35,578 nt of DNA from an uncultured Clostridia bacterium (GCA_947626575.1 CANQSR010000019.1:1-35578); one strand, 5' to 3'; shown: positions 1 through 8,679, counted from the stretch's first letter. Made by a program: numbers and translations. Notes: generated by a model from the sequence alone, not told the origin.

Positions 1-1
1 T

Positions 2-271
2 TATGAAAAAATCGCCAAGTTTTTGGTGGCGATCATAACGCGGGGACTGCGGCAGGGCAGCTGTGTTGACCGCTACATAAAAGACGTACCGTATTTGCCG
101 TACTATGTGAAGCGGCTCTTGAAAGAAAAAAACGGTCGCTTTTTGCTTGCGAACAGCGACACGGAGAGCCTTGATTTTCGGCTTGCCGTCCTTTCCGCGA
201 TCCACTTCATGAACGCGGAACATACGCAGCTCTTTGAACTCAAAGCGCGGAAATGGGCGGGCGACCTCTAA
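2..271 (+). CDS. 3' end of an unrecognised gene (partial)
   Basis: An open frame runs in from the left edge and stops with TAA at 269-271, giving the last 89 residues of a protein whose start lies outside the window. The tail is basic and mixed hydrophobic, with the stretch KIAKFLVAIITRGL near its beginning and HFMNAEHTQLFELKARKW near its end. No family is recognised. It is followed after about 30 bases by a strong hairpin with a short T run, which supports this being a real gene end. A TTG at 23 could open a shorter frame, but the frame continues upstream without a stop and a partial gene is more likely. Confidence 0.55.
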   Translation, partial: YEKIAKFLVAIITRGLRQGSCVDRYIKDVPYLPYYVKRLLKEKNGRFLLANSDTESLDFRLAVLSAIHFMNAEHTQLFELKARKWAGDL

Positions 272-302
272 GGCGTTAAAATATCTTCCGTTTGAATGCA
301 GA

Positions 303-336
303 GGGCGGGCGCGGCAGATTGCCGCGCCCGCCCTTT
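303..336 (+). terminator. Rho-independent terminator after the first gene
   Basis: A perfect 13-bp GC-only stem (303-315 with 321-333) with a 5-base loop is followed by TTT. It lies about 30 bases after the stop at 271. A second perfect 11-bp hairpin with a one-base centre lies at 349-371 but has no T run. Its role is unclear. Confidence 0.7.
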
Positions 337-448
337 ATGCTTAAAAGAAACCACGCGATAATCGCGTGGTTCAAGAGGCTATGGCCGATGACAAAAACTT
401 GCTGTCCCATAGTGGGAAGGGGTGCGCGTCGTTGTGTGACGAAAGGGG

Positions 449-527
449 CGTCATTTCGAGCGGAGCGTAGCGAAGTCGAGAAATCTCAAAATAAGGTAGA
501 GATGTCTCGACTGCGCTCGACATGACG
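449..527. repeat. Palindromic interspersed element (CGTCATTTCGA family)
   Basis: An element of about 79 bp is bounded by imperfect inverted ends, CGTCATTTCGAGCG at the left and CGCTCGACATGACG at the right. Relatives with the same ends lie at 5998-6065 and 25887-25961. Inside and just after it an 18-base direct repeat (ATAAGGTAGAGATGTCTC) occurs at about 491 and 531. It sits downstream of glyA, in the spacer between convergent genes. Confidence 0.6.
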
Positions 528-570
528 AATATAAGGTAGAGATGTCTCCGTTTTGCATTTCATCAAACTT

Positions 571-1821
571 TTACAGTACGCAGGTGGCGTAAATGGGGAA
601 TTTTTCGCAGAGGCGGGAGACCTCTTCCGATACGGCAGGGATGGCCGCCTCTTTTTTGCGGATGACCTCGGTCACGAGGCCGGCGATCAGGGCAGCCTCC
701 TCTTCCTTCATTCCCCGCGAGGTGATGGCCGGCGTTCCGATGCGGACGCCGCTCGTCACGAAGGGCGATGCCGTCTCGAAGGGAATGGTATTTTTATTGA
801 CCGTGATGTGCGCTCTATCGAGCAACGCTTCCAGCTCCTTGCCCGTCACATTTTCGCCGCGGAGGTCCACGAGCATGAGATGGTTATCCGTGCCGTCCGA
901 GACGAGTTTTACGCCTTTTTGCATGAACGTTTCGGACATGGTATGGGCATTTTTGATGATCTGCCTCTGATATTCCTTGAATTGCGGCGTCAGCGCTTCC
1001 TTGAAAGCGACGGCCTTCGCCGCGATGACGTGCATGAGCGGGCCGCCCTGCGTCCCCGGAAATACGGCCTTATCGATGGCCTTCGCATACGCCTCTTTGC
1101 ACATGATGACGCCGCCGCGCGGACCCCGCAGCGTCTTGTGCGTGGTGGTCGTCACGAAGTCGGCATAGGGTACGGGCGAGGGATGCAGACCCGCCGCAAC
1201 AAGCCCCGCGATGTGGGCGATATCCACCATCATGAGCGCGCCCACTTCGTCGCAGATACTGCGGATGCGGGCGAAGTCGATGGTGCGCGGATACGCGCTC
1301 GCCCCCGCGACGATCATCTTGGGCCTGCAAGCGCGTGCGGTGCGCGCCATCTCATCGTAATCGATGCGCTCGGTATCTTGGGAGACGCCGTACGGCACGA
1401 TGCGGTAAAAGATGCCCGAATAGTTGACGGGCGAGCCGTGCGTCAGATGCCCGCCGTGGGAGAGGTCCATCCCCATGACGGTATCGCCCGCTTTGAGCAT
1501 CGCAAAGTACACGGCGAAATTGGCCTGCGCGCCGCTGTGGGGCTGGACGTTGGCGTGTTCGCACCCGAACAGCTCTTTGAGGCGGATTACGGCAAGCTCC
1601 TCGGCGATATCCACGAATTCACAGCCGCCATAGTAGCGTTTATGCGGATAGCCCTCGGCGTATTTGTTGGTAAAATGCGACCCCATGGCCGCCATGACGG
1701 CGGGCGAGACGATATTTTCGCTCGCGATGAGTTCTAAATTCCCGCGCTGGCGGGCAAGCTCCTTTTCCATCGCATCGGCGATTTCGGGGTCGGTCTCACG
1801 GATACAGGCCAAATCGATCAT
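571..1821 (-). CDS. glyA: Serine hydroxymethyltransferase
   Basis: PLP enzyme that interconverts serine plus tetrahydrofolate with glycine plus 5,10-methylene-THF. It is the main source of one-carbon units in the cytosol. The 416-residue product has the usual length. Visible marks are LIASEN near residue 31, [15 protein letters not shown] near 91, VDIAHIAGL near 199 and [14 protein letters not shown], where K229 binds PLP. The start is ATG at 1821, preceded by GAGGTG. The longer open frame up to 1920 has no homologous N-terminus and would run through the promoter. The gene is transcribed alone and leftward, divergent from the M48 protease gene. The methylene-THF it makes is also the carbon donor for TrmFO and MnmEG, both relevant to this window. 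Confidence 0.97.
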   Translation of the reverse strand: MIDLACIRETDPEIADAMEKELARQRGNLELIASENIVSPAVMAAMGSHFTNKYAEGYPHKRYYGGCEFVDIAEELAVIRLKELFGCEHANVQPHSGAQANFAVYFAMLKAGDTVMGMDLSHGGHLTHGSPVNYSGIFYRIVPYGVSQDTERIDYDEMARTARACRPKMIVAGASAYPRTIDFARIRSICDEVGALMMVDIAHIAGLVAAGLHPSPVPYADFVTTTTHKTLRGPRGGVIMCKEAYAKAIDKAVFPGTQGGPLMHVIAAKAVAFKEALTPQFKEYQRQIIKNAHTMSETFMQKGVKLVSDGTDNHLMLVDLRGENVTGKELEALLDRAHITVNKNTIPFETASPFVTSGVRIGTPAITSRGMKEEEAALIAGLVTEVIRKKEAAIPAVSEEVSRLCEKFPIYATCVL

Positions 1822-1844
1822 AGCGCACCTCGCTGTTTTTCTCC

Positions 1845-1873
1845 ATTGTAACATATGCCGCGCTTTTAGGCAA
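1845..1873 (-). promoter_or_regulatory. Sigma-A type promoter of glyA
   Basis: On the minus strand TTGCCT (1868-1873) and TACAAT (1845-1850) are separated by 17 bases, about 25 bases upstream of the glyA start codon. Confidence 0.65.
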
Positions 1874-1927
1874 GCGTTTGCGGCGGCTTGAAAAACCGCA
1901 TCGGTCGCGGGAACTTGCATCCAAAGA

Positions 1928-1956
1928 TTGCATTTTTCCCGACCCCATGTTATAAT
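1928..1956 (+). promoter_or_regulatory. Sigma-A type promoter of the M48 protease gene
   Basis: TTGCAT (1928-1933) and a perfect TATAAT (1951-1956) are separated by 17 bases, 23 bases before the ATG at 1980. The spacing is ideal and the position matches the downstream start. Confidence 0.75.
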
Positions 1957-1979
1957 ATAGAAAAATTACAGGTCCCAAG

Positions 1980-3977
1980 ATGAAAACAAAGAATATCTTC
2001 TTTCTTTCGGTCTACACCCTGCTTTCGTTGCTCCTGCCCGCCTTCTTCGCCCCGTTTGCCGCGGATGCGGCGTGGGGCGTCCCGCTCTCGGCCGCTCTTC
2101 TCGCCGGCGGCGGTGCGTTGGTCGCGGGCGCGCTCATCGGCAACCTCGTTTGCGCCCTTCGTTCCCGCAGACGGATGTTGGCCGTCCGCGCGGATGCGGC
2201 GAAGGCGTTTGCGGAGACCGTGCAAAAGAGCATCGTGGAGGATCCCGCCCGCGAACGCAAAAAACTGCTCCGCTTTTTCGCGCTTGCGCGGGCATATAGC
2301 TGTCTCCTGCTCTTCGCGGGGATACTTACCGCCTTCGGCGCATGCGGGCTTACCGCCCATGCGGCCGCCTCGCTCTCCGTGGATATGCTGTTTCTCACGG
2401 CTCTTTTGCTGCGCGCCGCCCTCTTCGTGCTGTTGGAGGCCGTTCCCCTTTTCACGCTCGCGGCGGTACCCATGTCCGAGGGTGAGCCTTCGGAAAACGC
2501 CTTACCCCAAGAAGAATACCCCGCACTCTATGCAATTTTGCAAAGGGCGAAAGAGGCCGTGGGCTACGGGCGGAGCGCCGTCTTTGTGCGGGAGGGTGCA
2601 GGCAGCACGGACGGGGCCCTCGGCATCCGCGAAACAGGCGGCCGCGCCTGTATCACATTGCCGCCCGTACTCTTCTGCCTTGCGACGGAAGAAGAGCTGT
2701 ATGCCGCGCTCGTTCACGAGTGCGCCCACGCCGTCTCCCGCGATACCGCGCTCGCCCGCCGCATCCATGTCATCAACTTCCAATACCGCGGAAAGGCGTT
2801 CTATGCCTTTTGGCGCAACCTCTTTTTCTCGGAGATCGGCGAGCGGCTGGGCTTTCGTTGCGAAGTCTATCAAACGTACGCTTCCCTCCTCTGCGAACAG
2901 CGCGCCGACGAGGCGGTGCGCCTTCACGCAGACGGGCAGGCCTTCATCAACTTTTTGGCAAAGAGCGCCCTCCGCGCGGAATTTTACCGCACGCCGCACC
3001 GCGAACTTTCGTATGATCTCTATGCCTCCGAGCAGCCGCCGACGGACCTCTATACGCGGCATCTGACGTATTTGGAGGCCACCATGTCCGAGCTCTGCGC
3101 GCAGAAAAAGCATATTTTGCTGAGGACGCTTCCCGCAAAGAAGGATTCCCACCCTACCTTGAAGATGCGCATGGAGGCGCTCGGCGCCGAGGACTTCGAC
3201 GTCACCGCGCGCGAGAAGGACGGCGCGCTCTTTTTGGAGCAGAGGCGCTATCTCGCGGAGTACGACGCGGACGCCGCAAGCGATGCGGAGGGCTACCGGC
3301 GGGCGCGGGAGAGCAACTATTTGGGTCCCAAGGAGAATATGGCGCGCTATGAGCGCGGCGAGGCAAACGCCTATGAGGATTATCTCGCGCTCAGCGCCTA
3401 TGCGGACGTCGACTCAGGCAAGGCGCTCGCGCTTGCCGATAAGATCTTGTCATCGCGCGGGTGCATGGATACGCGGTTCATCCGCGCCCGCCTTCTGTGC
3501 CAAACAGACGACCCCGCGGGCATCCCCGCCATGCGGGAAGTACTCCTCCATAGCCTCGATTACTTCTCCCCTGCGGACGAGATCTACACCGAGGCCGTTC
3601 TGCGGTCTGGGGATGAAAAACTGTTGGAAGCGGCGCGCGCCGAGCAGGCCCAAATCATACAGCGCGTGATCGACGAACTCAAACGGCGCATGAAAATCAG
3701 GCCGAATACAAACAGCATCCTCGCCTGCGATCCCGAAGAGAGCAAAATCCTTGCGATGAAGAAGGCGCTGGAACATTGTGCCTCGCACGTCTGGATCGCG
3801 CGGCTCAAAAGTGGCCCCGCCGATTACATCGTGTATGCGGATGCGGACTTTGCAGACGACCCCCTTCCCTATTACTTCTTCTCCTCGCAGGAGGACATGG
3901 GAAACGTTTACTTTCTCTTTGCGGAAAGCGGCCGCATGGCCGCCATCGTCCAAAGGACGGGAACGCTCTTACATTGA
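1980..3977 (+). CDS. Membrane-bound M48-type zinc metalloprotease with long C-terminal region
   Basis: A 665-residue protein. Hydrophobic segments near residues 5-28, 35-60, 104-125 and 133-163 place it in the membrane. The peptidase core follows. HECAH (246-250) gives the two zinc histidines and the catalytic glutamate. E306 in the EQRADE context is the likely third ligand. HPTLKMRMEAL at 391-401 is the motif that follows the core in HtpX and BlaR1-type M48/M56 peptidases. Known members act in membrane protein quality control or signalling. The roughly 265 residues after the core are helix-rich and repeat-like, and I do not recognise them. The start has a weak site (AGG 7 bases upstream) but fits the promoter. 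The gene is monocistronic and ends at a strong terminator shared with trxA. Confidence 0.8.
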   Translation: MKTKNIFFLSVYTLLSLLLPAFFAPFAADAAWGVPLSAALLAGGGALVAGALIGNLVCALRSRRRMLAVRADAAKAFAETVQKSIVEDPARERKKLLRFFALARAYSCLLLFAGILTAFGACGLTAHAAASLSVDMLFLTALLLRAALFVLLEAVPLFTLAAVPMSEGEPSENALPQEEYPALYAILQRAKEAVGYGRSAVFVREGAGSTDGALGIRETGGRACITLPPVLFCLATEEELYAALVHECAHAVSRDTALARRIHVINFQYRGKAFYAFWRNLFFSEIGERLGFRCEVYQTYASLLCEQRADEAVRLHADGQAFINFLAKSALRAEFYRTPHRELSYDLYASEQPPTDLYTRHLTYLEATMSELCAQKKHILLRTLPAKKDSHPTLKMRMEALGAEDFDVTAREKDGALFLEQRRYLAEYDADAASDAEGYRRARESNYLGPKENMARYERGEANAYEDYLALSAYADVDSGKALALADKILSSRGCMDTRFIRARLLCQTDDPAGIPAMREVLLHSLDYFSPADEIYTEAVLRSGDEKLLEAARAEQAQIIQRVIDELKRRMKIRPNTNSILACDPEESKILAMKKALEHCASHVWIARLKSGPADYIVYADADFADDPLPYYFFSSQEDMGNVYFLFAESGRMAAIVQRTGTLLH

Positions 3978-3993
3978 GCCTTGGGGCGGAAAT

Positions 3994-4070
3994 CTTATTT
4001 CGATGAAAATCGAAATAAGGGAAAATTTACCGTTTTACGCAAAAAATCGGGGAAAATTCCCCGATTTTTT
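3994..4070. terminator. Bidirectional terminator between the M48 gene and trxA
   Basis: Two hairpins lie in this spacer. The first (3994-4004 with 4009-4019) has an 11-bp stem and a GAAA tetraloop. The second (4041-4054 with 4057-4070) is an AT-flanked, GC-core stem. It has six T at its right end and, read the other way, six T at its left end. The second can therefore stop both the M48 transcript and the convergent hisS-trxA transcript. Confidence 0.8.
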
Positions 4071-4095
4071 GTTATTTAGATGAATATCGAAATAC

Positions 4096-4407
4096 TTACA
4101 GATTGGTCTTGAAGAAGGCGCGCATCTGCTCTTTGGGAAGATAGCCGAGGTTGTGCGCCTTCACTTTTCCGCCCTCGAAGATGTAGACGTCGGGAATGGA
4201 GAAGATGCCGAGCGAGGCGGCGAGGTCGCCGTTTTCATCGACGTCCACCTTCACGAATTGCACGTTTTCGAACTCCTCGGAGAGTTCCTCGATGACGGGG
4301 CCGAGCATGCGGCAGGGGCCGCACCACGCCGCCCAGAAGTCGCACACGACGGTCGCGCCCGTCTCCACGAGCGCATCGAGTTCACGGCCGGAAAGCGTTG
4401 TGACCAT
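4096..4407 (-). CDS. trxA: Thioredoxin
   Basis: A single thioredoxin domain of 103 residues, the normal family length, with the active site WCGPC in the context DFWAAWCGPC near residue 26 and the cis-proline turn FSIPDVYIF. It reduces disulfides in cytosolic proteins with electrons from thioredoxin reductase. The start is ATG at 4407, preceded by AGGAGG lying inside the last codons of hisS. The frame is open 13 codons further upstream, but no ribosome site serves that start. One base separates the hisS stop from this ATG, so the two genes are co-transcribed and probably translationally coupled. Confidence 0.95.
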   Translation of the reverse strand: MVTTLSGRELDALVETGATVVCDFWAAWCGPCRMLGPVIEELSEEFENVQFVKVDVDENGDLAASLGIFSIPDVYIFEGGKVKAHNLGYLPKEQMRAFFKTNL

Positions 4408-4408
4408 T

Positions 4409-5674
4409 TCAGTGATTCCTCCTGTAATCTCTGATATATTGTGCAAGTTCGCCGAATTTTACGCGCTCGGCCTCAGAGCCGCTCATGAACCGCACTTCGG
4501 CCTCCCCCGCCGCCATCTCGTTTTCGCCGATGACGACGACGAAGGTGAAGCCGAGCTTGTCCGCATACTTGAACTGCGCTTTGAGCGAACGGTCCATGAG
4601 GTCGCATTCCGCGATCAGCCCTTTGGAGCGGAGTTCTTCGGCGATTTCAAGCGCGCGGACGCGGGACGCGGCGTCCATGCCCGCGACATAGACGTCGGGA
4701 AGCCGCTCCACGAAGGGCGCATCCACGGCCTCCACGGCAAGCAGGAGCCGCTCGATCCCCGCCGCAAACCCCACGGCGGGCGTGGGCTTGGCATCCATCT
4801 GTTCGAGAAGGCCGTCGTAGCGGCCGCCGCCGAGGACAGTCGCCTGTGCGCCGATGAGGTCGGTCGTAAATTCGAACACGGTGCGGCTGTAATAGTCGAG
4901 TCCGCGCACGATGCGGGGATCGACGGTATATGCGACGCCGGCCGCATCGAGCAGCGATTTGAGCGTCTCGAAATGCGCCCTGCAATCGTCGCAGAGGTAA
5001 TCGAGCATACTCGGCGCGCCGACCGTAAATCTCTTGCACGTCTCGTTCTTGCAGTCGAGGATGCGCAGGGGATTTTTCACGAAGCGCGAACGGCAATCTT
5101 CGCACATTTCGTCGACATGGGGTCTGAAATATTCGTGCAAGGCCTCCGCATACTTGGCGCGGCAATGCTTGCAGCCGATGGAATTGAGGTGAAGCTCGGT
5201 GTACTCGCCGAGGTTCAAAGAATTGAGAAAGCGCGATGCGAGCAAGATGGCCTCGGCGTCTGCGCTTGCGGAAGCGGAGCCATAGAGTTCCGCGCCGAAT
5301 TGGTGGAACTCTCTGAGCCTTCCCGCCTGCGGACGCTCATAGCGGAAGGCAGAGATGAGATAGTAGGCCTTGAAGGGCAATGCGCCGCCCTGCAACCCGT
5401 GTTCTACAAAGGCGCGCGCGACACCCGCCGTGCCTTCGGGGCGGAGCGTGACGGAGCGGCCGCCCTTATCGAGGAAGGTGTACATCTCCTTGTTGACGAT
5501 ATCCGTGGTATCGCCCACGCCGCGCAAAAACAGCTCGGTATGCTCGAATACGGGCGTACGGATCTCCTTGAAGCCATAGCATTCGGCCGTTTCGCGTGCC
5601 GTTTGTTCAACGGCCTGCCAGAGGTAGGCCTCGGAGGGCAACATATCTTTACAGCCCTTGGGGATTTGGATCAT
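4409..5674 (-). CDS. hisS: Histidyl-tRNA synthetase
   Basis: Class II synthetase that charges tRNA-His. The 421-residue product begins MIQIPKGCKDMLP, the normal N-terminus. It has motif 2 (AFRYERPQAGRLREFHQFG) and the two histidine-A type motifs (VDPRIVRGLDYYSRTVFEF and LGGGRYDGL). A C-terminal anticodon-binding domain follows. The middle carries several CxxC pairs (CKHC, CEDC, CDDC), an insertion common in Bacillota HisRS. The start at 5674 has AAAGGAG six bases upstream. The open frame extends to 5866 but runs into repeat DNA. It forms an operon with trxA. Confidence 0.97.
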   Translation of the reverse strand: MIQIPKGCKDMLPSEAYLWQAVEQTARETAECYGFKEIRTPVFEHTELFLRGVGDTTDIVNKEMYTFLDKGGRSVTLRPEGTAGVARAFVEHGLQGGALPFKAYYLISAFRYERPQAGRLREFHQFGAELYGSASASADAEAILLASRFLNSLNLGEYTELHLNSIGCKHCRAKYAEALHEYFRPHVDEMCEDCRSRFVKNPLRILDCKNETCKRFTVGAPSMLDYLCDDCRAHFETLKSLLDAAGVAYTVDPRIVRGLDYYSRTVFEFTTDLIGAQATVLGGGRYDGLLEQMDAKPTPAVGFAAGIERLLLAVEAVDAPFVERLPDVYVAGMDAASRVRALEIAEELRSKGLIAECDLMDRSLKAQFKYADKLGFTFVVVIGENEMAAGEAEVRFMSGSEAERVKFGELAQYIRDYRRNH

Positions 5675-5745
5675 AACATTCTCCTTTGCCGCCGCAAAAA
5701 ACGGCGCGGAAATTTCTTCTTGGTCGGAATGGATACTCCTACCCT

Positions 5746-5756
5746 CGGACATGGGT
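5746..5756 (-). repeat. Intergenic copy of the ACCCATGTCCG motif
   Basis: ACCCATGTCCG on the minus strand, 72 bases upstream of hisS. Here it forms the loop of a perfect CTACCC/GGGTAG hairpin. It is one of 11 exact copies in the window (see findings). Confidence 0.6.
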
Positions 5757-5865
5757 AGGGCATTTGATGTCTTGGAGCAATTTTTAGGGGGAGGCGAAGC
5801 CTTACCCTCTCCTTGGGGAGAGGGATCGAGGGAGTGGGGAGTAAATGGGTTTTCTTTATGATACA

Positions 5866-5976
5866 CCCCACCACAGTCACGCTTACGCGTGACAGCTCCT
5901 CCCCAAGGAGGCGCTCTCGGAAACCCTTTCCCCCTTCGCTTCGCTCAGGGGACTTTCCCTAAGAGGGACAGCAAGG
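5866..5976. repeat. Two adjacent REP-like bipartite hairpin repeats
   Basis: The first (5866-5914) has a variable stem-loop (TCACGC/GCGTGA) followed by the conserved CAGCTCC hairpin. The second (5921-5976) reads CCCTTTC, then a variable stem-loop (CCCCTTCG with CAGGGG), then the conserved ACTTTCCCT and AGGGACAGCAAGG hairpin. A simple hairpin (CCCTCTCC/GGAGAGGG) lies just before them near 5805. I see no gene between hisS and hslU (5675-6799). Confidence 0.65.
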
Positions 5977-5997
5977 CTTCTCTCGTCGTTGCTACCG

Positions 5998-6065
5998 CGT
6001 CATTTCGAGGAGCGAAGCGACGAGAAATCTCAAAGTTGAGATTTCTCACTTCGTTCGAAATGACG
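5998..6065. repeat. Palindromic interspersed element (CGTCATTTCGA family)
   Basis: The ends are a perfect 11-bp inverted pair, CGTCATTTCGA at 5998 and TCGAAATGACG at 6055. GAGAAATCTC and GAGATTTCTC lie inside, so the whole unit can fold into one long hairpin. Related copies lie at 449-527 and 25887-25961. The stretch 6066-6163 that follows holds nothing I recognise. Confidence 0.7.
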
Positions 6066-6163
6066 TGACAACTCCCCCCCCCGTTGGGGGTAGGGCTTCC
6101 AATTCCTTGCCTTAGGCGGAATTCACTTCCGCCGTGGGCGACCCAATTTGCAGACCCCTGTCT

Positions 6164-6797
6164 GCTTCTTGTCCGTTGGAACGTATGAGAGGATAAGCCC
6201 ATTAAGACGCAAACGCACATTTTCCTCACGGAAATTTGTTTTGCGGATTTACGACACCCCTTTGGTCATTCGCTCCGCTCATGACACTTTCCCCTCAAGG
6301 GGACAGCGAGAAATAGCAAAACAAATTTCGTGAATAAAATCTCATGCGAATAACCAAAACCACGCTTTTGGTTTTCGCACTCAATTTGCGCGTCAAGCGC
6401 TTCTTGTCCGTTGGAACGAATGAGAGGATAACGCATGTTAAGGCGCAAAAGTATATTTCCCTCACGGAAATTTGCTTGGGGTATGAAACCCCTTTCGGCC
6501 CGTTGGGCCACTTTCCCCAAAGGGGACAGCAAGGTAAGTCGTCGCCCAAACAAATTTCGTGAATAAATCCTCTGCGAATAACCAAAATCGCATTTTGGTT
6601 TTCGCCCTCAATTTGCGCGTCAAGCGCTTCTTGTCCGTTGGAACGAATGAGAGGATAACGCATGTTAAGGCGCAAAAGTAAATTTCCTTCACGGAAATTT
6701 GTTTTGCAGATTTACGACACCCCTTTGGTCATTCGCTCCGCTCATGACACTTTCCCCTCAAGGGGACAGCGAGAAATAGCAAAACAAATTTCGTGAA
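6164..6797. repeat. 2.7 tandem copies of a ~230-bp unit containing a palindromic element
   Basis: Units begin at 6164, 6399 and 6626 with GCTTCTTGTCCGTTGGAACG. Each contains an inner element bounded by inverted ends of about 19 bp (TCACGGAAATTTG... with ...CAAATTTCGTGA). In units 1 and 3 the element encloses the same REP-like core, and in unit 2 a different one. In units 1 and 2, AACCAAAA and TTTTGGTT arms follow. The third copy is cut off 3 bases before the hslU stop codon. Open frames through this stretch follow the repeat and are not genes. Confidence 0.8.
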
Positions 6798-6799
6798 CC

Positions 6800-8110
6800 T
6801 TACAGCACGTATTTCTTCAAATTGCGGTCGCTCGTCATGTTTTTGAGATGCTCTTCGACGTATGCGCGGTTGATCTCAACGGGAATGACGGGGTAATCGC
6901 CGCCGCCCGCGTTGAAAGAGATATCTTCAAGAAGATACTCCATCACGGTATGCAGACGCCGCGCGCCGATATCCTCGCTCGTCAGATTGATCTCCTCGGA
7001 GATCTCCGCGATGGCCTCAATGGCATCGGGCGTGAATTTTAGGTCGATGTTATCCACCGCAAGAAGCACGGCATATTGCTGGGTCAGCGAGTGTTCGGTA
7101 CTCGTCAGGATGTTGACGAAGTCCTCTTTGGTGAGCGAATGCAGCTCGACGGATACGGGGAAGCGGCCTTGCAATTCGGGGATGAGGTCCTCGACGCGCG
7201 AGACGTGGAAGGCGCCCGCCGCGATGAACAGCATATAATCCGTCTTGACGGGGCCGTATTTGGTCATCACCGTGCTGCCCTCGACGATGGGAAGGATGTC
7301 ACGCTGGACCCCCTCGCGGGAGACGTCCGCCCCCGAAGTGTTGCCCTTGCCCGCGATCTTATCGATCTCGTCGATGAAGATGATGCCGTCGTTCTCCGCC
7401 CTGCGCAGGGCCTCGTCGGTGACGGCGTCGTCGTCGATGAGTTTCTCCGCCTCTTCGGCGATGAACATCTTCATGGCCTCCTTCACGGTCAGCTTGCGCT
7501 TTTTGCGGCGTTCGGGAAGCATCTCGCCAAAGATGGAGCCTAAATTGATGGCGGCCCCGCCGGGAACGAGTTCCATGCTCTTGGGTTCATCGCGGACTTC
7601 CGCCTCGATGACGGTCTTATCGAAGGTCCCCTTTCTGAGGGAAGTAAGCAGATTGTCCTCGAAAATTTTGCGGTCGAGTTCGCCGCGCTCGTTCTTTTTA
7701 AGTTCCACGAGGATCTTCAGCATACGCTGTTCGGCGGCCTCGGTGGCCTTCGCCGAGACCTCCGCCGTCTTTTCATCCTTGACGAGGCGGATGGCGCATT
7801 CGACCAGATCGCGCACCATGCCCTCGACGTCCTTGCCGACATAGCCGACTTCGGTATATTTGGTGGCCTCGACCTTGATGAAGGGCGCCCGCACGAGTTT
7901 TGCGAGCCGCCTTGCGATCTCCGTCTTGCCCACGCCCGTGGGACCCTTCATGATGATGTTCTTGGGCGTGATCTCCTCGCGCAGTTCGGGCGAGAGCTGT
8001 GCGCGGCGGTAACGGTTCCTGAGGGCGATGGCGACGGCCTTTTTGGCCTCGTCCTGCCCGATGATGTGCTTATTTAATTCGGTTACGATTTGTTTGGGTG
8101 AAAGATCCAT
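6800..8110 (-). CDS. hslU: HslU, ATPase subunit of the HslUV protease
   Basis: AAA+ unfoldase that forms hexameric rings on HslV, unfolds substrates and feeds them into the HslV chamber. The 436-residue product has Walker A GPTGVGKT (56-63), the pore-loop GYVG (89-92) and Walker B IIFIDEID (243-250). The I domain lies between. The sensor-2 motif is SEDIGARRLHTVMEYLLE, and the C-terminus LKKYVL is the tail that activates HslV. The start ATG at 8110 has GAAGGAG 6 bases upstream. In most Bacillota hslU directly follows hslV. Here a DUF559 gene and repeats separate them by about 660 bp. codY, the usual next gene in Bacilli, is absent. Confidence 0.97.
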   Translation of the reverse strand: MDLSPKQIVTELNKHIIGQDEAKKAVAIALRNRYRRAQLSPELREEITPKNIIMKGPTGVGKTEIARRLAKLVRAPFIKVEATKYTEVGYVGKDVEGMVRDLVECAIRLVKDEKTAEVSAKATEAAEQRMLKILVELKKNERGELDRKIFEDNLLTSLRKGTFDKTVIEAEVRDEPKSMELVPGGAAINLGSIFGEMLPERRKKRKLTVKEAMKMFIAEEAEKLIDDDAVTDEALRRAENDGIIFIDEIDKIAGKGNTSGADVSREGVQRDILPIVEGSTVMTKYGPVKTDYMLFIAAGAFHVSRVEDLIPELQGRFPVSVELHSLTKEDFVNILTSTEHSLTQQYAVLLAVDNIDLKFTPDAIEAIAEISEEINLTSEDIGARRLHTVMEYLLEDISFNAGGGDYPVIPVEINRAYVEEHLKNMTSDRNLKKYVL

Positions 8111-8157
8111 AGATAACTCCTTCTATAATCATAAACAGCCCCCCAAGGCCTACCCCA

Positions 8158-8168
8158 CGGACATGGGT
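8158..8168 (-). repeat. Intergenic copy of the ACCCATGTCCG motif
   Basis: ACCCATGTCCG on the minus strand in the leader of hslU, next to GGGGTAGG, so ACCC and GGGT can pair as in the copy at 5746. Confidence 0.55.
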
Positions 8169-8170
8169 CG

Positions 8171-8302
8171 CTTTGATGACGTCAAGGCCGCCCCTGCGGG
8201 GATTCGACTACGTTAAGGCCTACCCCTGCGGGGCTTGGGTAGCGTTAAGGCCTACCCCCTAAGGGGGGAGGCTCCGCCGCCCGCGGCGGTGGTGGGGGGG
8301 GG
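8171..8302. repeat. Short tandem-like GC repeats between hslU and the DUF559 gene
   Basis: Three degenerate copies of a unit close to CGTTAAGGCCTACCCC occur near 8180, 8212 and 8247. Hairpin-forming CCCCTGCGGGG runs lie among them, and a G run (GGTGGTGGGGGGGG) ends the stretch. No gene is seen here. Confidence 0.5.
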
Positions 8303-8674
8303 TCATTCCAATCCCAGGTGTTTCAAAATATCGGCGCAAATATTTTTGTAATTGCGTTTGAAATCAAGATTGGAATAGCGCAAAACGGTAAATCCGAGGG
8401 AGACAAGATAGGCGTCACGCTTTCTATCGTATGCCTCGGCCTCTTCTTCATAATGTTGCGCCCCATCTAATTCGATAACGAGGGCGTGTTCCGCACAATA
8501 AAAATCTACGATATAGGGTCCGATGACTTTTTGCCTGCAAAAATGCACAGGCAGGGTCCGCAAAAAATCATACCACAACTTTTTTTCTTCTTTCGTCGCG
8601 GCGCCGCGTAATCCTTTGGCGCGGTCTGAAAGTTTTGGGTTATGAAATTTACGGGTTTTTTCTGTGTTCTCCAA
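8303..8674 (-). CDS. DUF559-domain endonuclease-like protein
   Basis: A 123-residue protein matching the DUF559 family, a small PD-(D/E)XK-like fold related to very-short-patch repair endonucleases. Visible marks are ATKEEKKLWYDFLR near residue 26, FCRQKVIGPYIVDFYCAEHALVIELDG (the likely D/E-x-K-like core) and GFTVLRYSNLDFKRN. The cellular role of the family is not established. The open frame has only a TTG start at 8674. A G-rich run takes the place of a normal ribosome site and a REP-like hairpin lies directly upstream, so the true start is uncertain. It sits between hslV and hslU, flanked by repeats on both sides, and looks like an insertion into that operon. Confidence 0.8.
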   Translation of the reverse strand: MENTEKTRKFHNPKLSDRAKGLRGAATKEEKKLWYDFLRTLPVHFCRQKVIGPYIVDFYCAEHALVIELDGAQHYEEEAEAYDRKRDAYLVSLGFTVLRYSNLDFKRNYKNICADILKHLGLE

Positions 8675-8679
8675 GGGTC

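Noticed and set aside
349-371. Second hairpin after the first gene as a terminator
   Set aside because: It has a perfect stem but no T run on either side. It is left as an unexplained palindrome.
6266-6692. Overlapping leftward frames of 76-126 codons
   Set aside because: They run through the tandem repeat array and repeat each other's sequence. They reflect the repeats and not genes.
7050-7058. TTATCCACC, one base off a DnaA box (also TTATCCACG at 12710-12718)
   Set aside because: Single sites inside hslU and topA coding sequence, not clustered, far from dnaA. Expected by chance.
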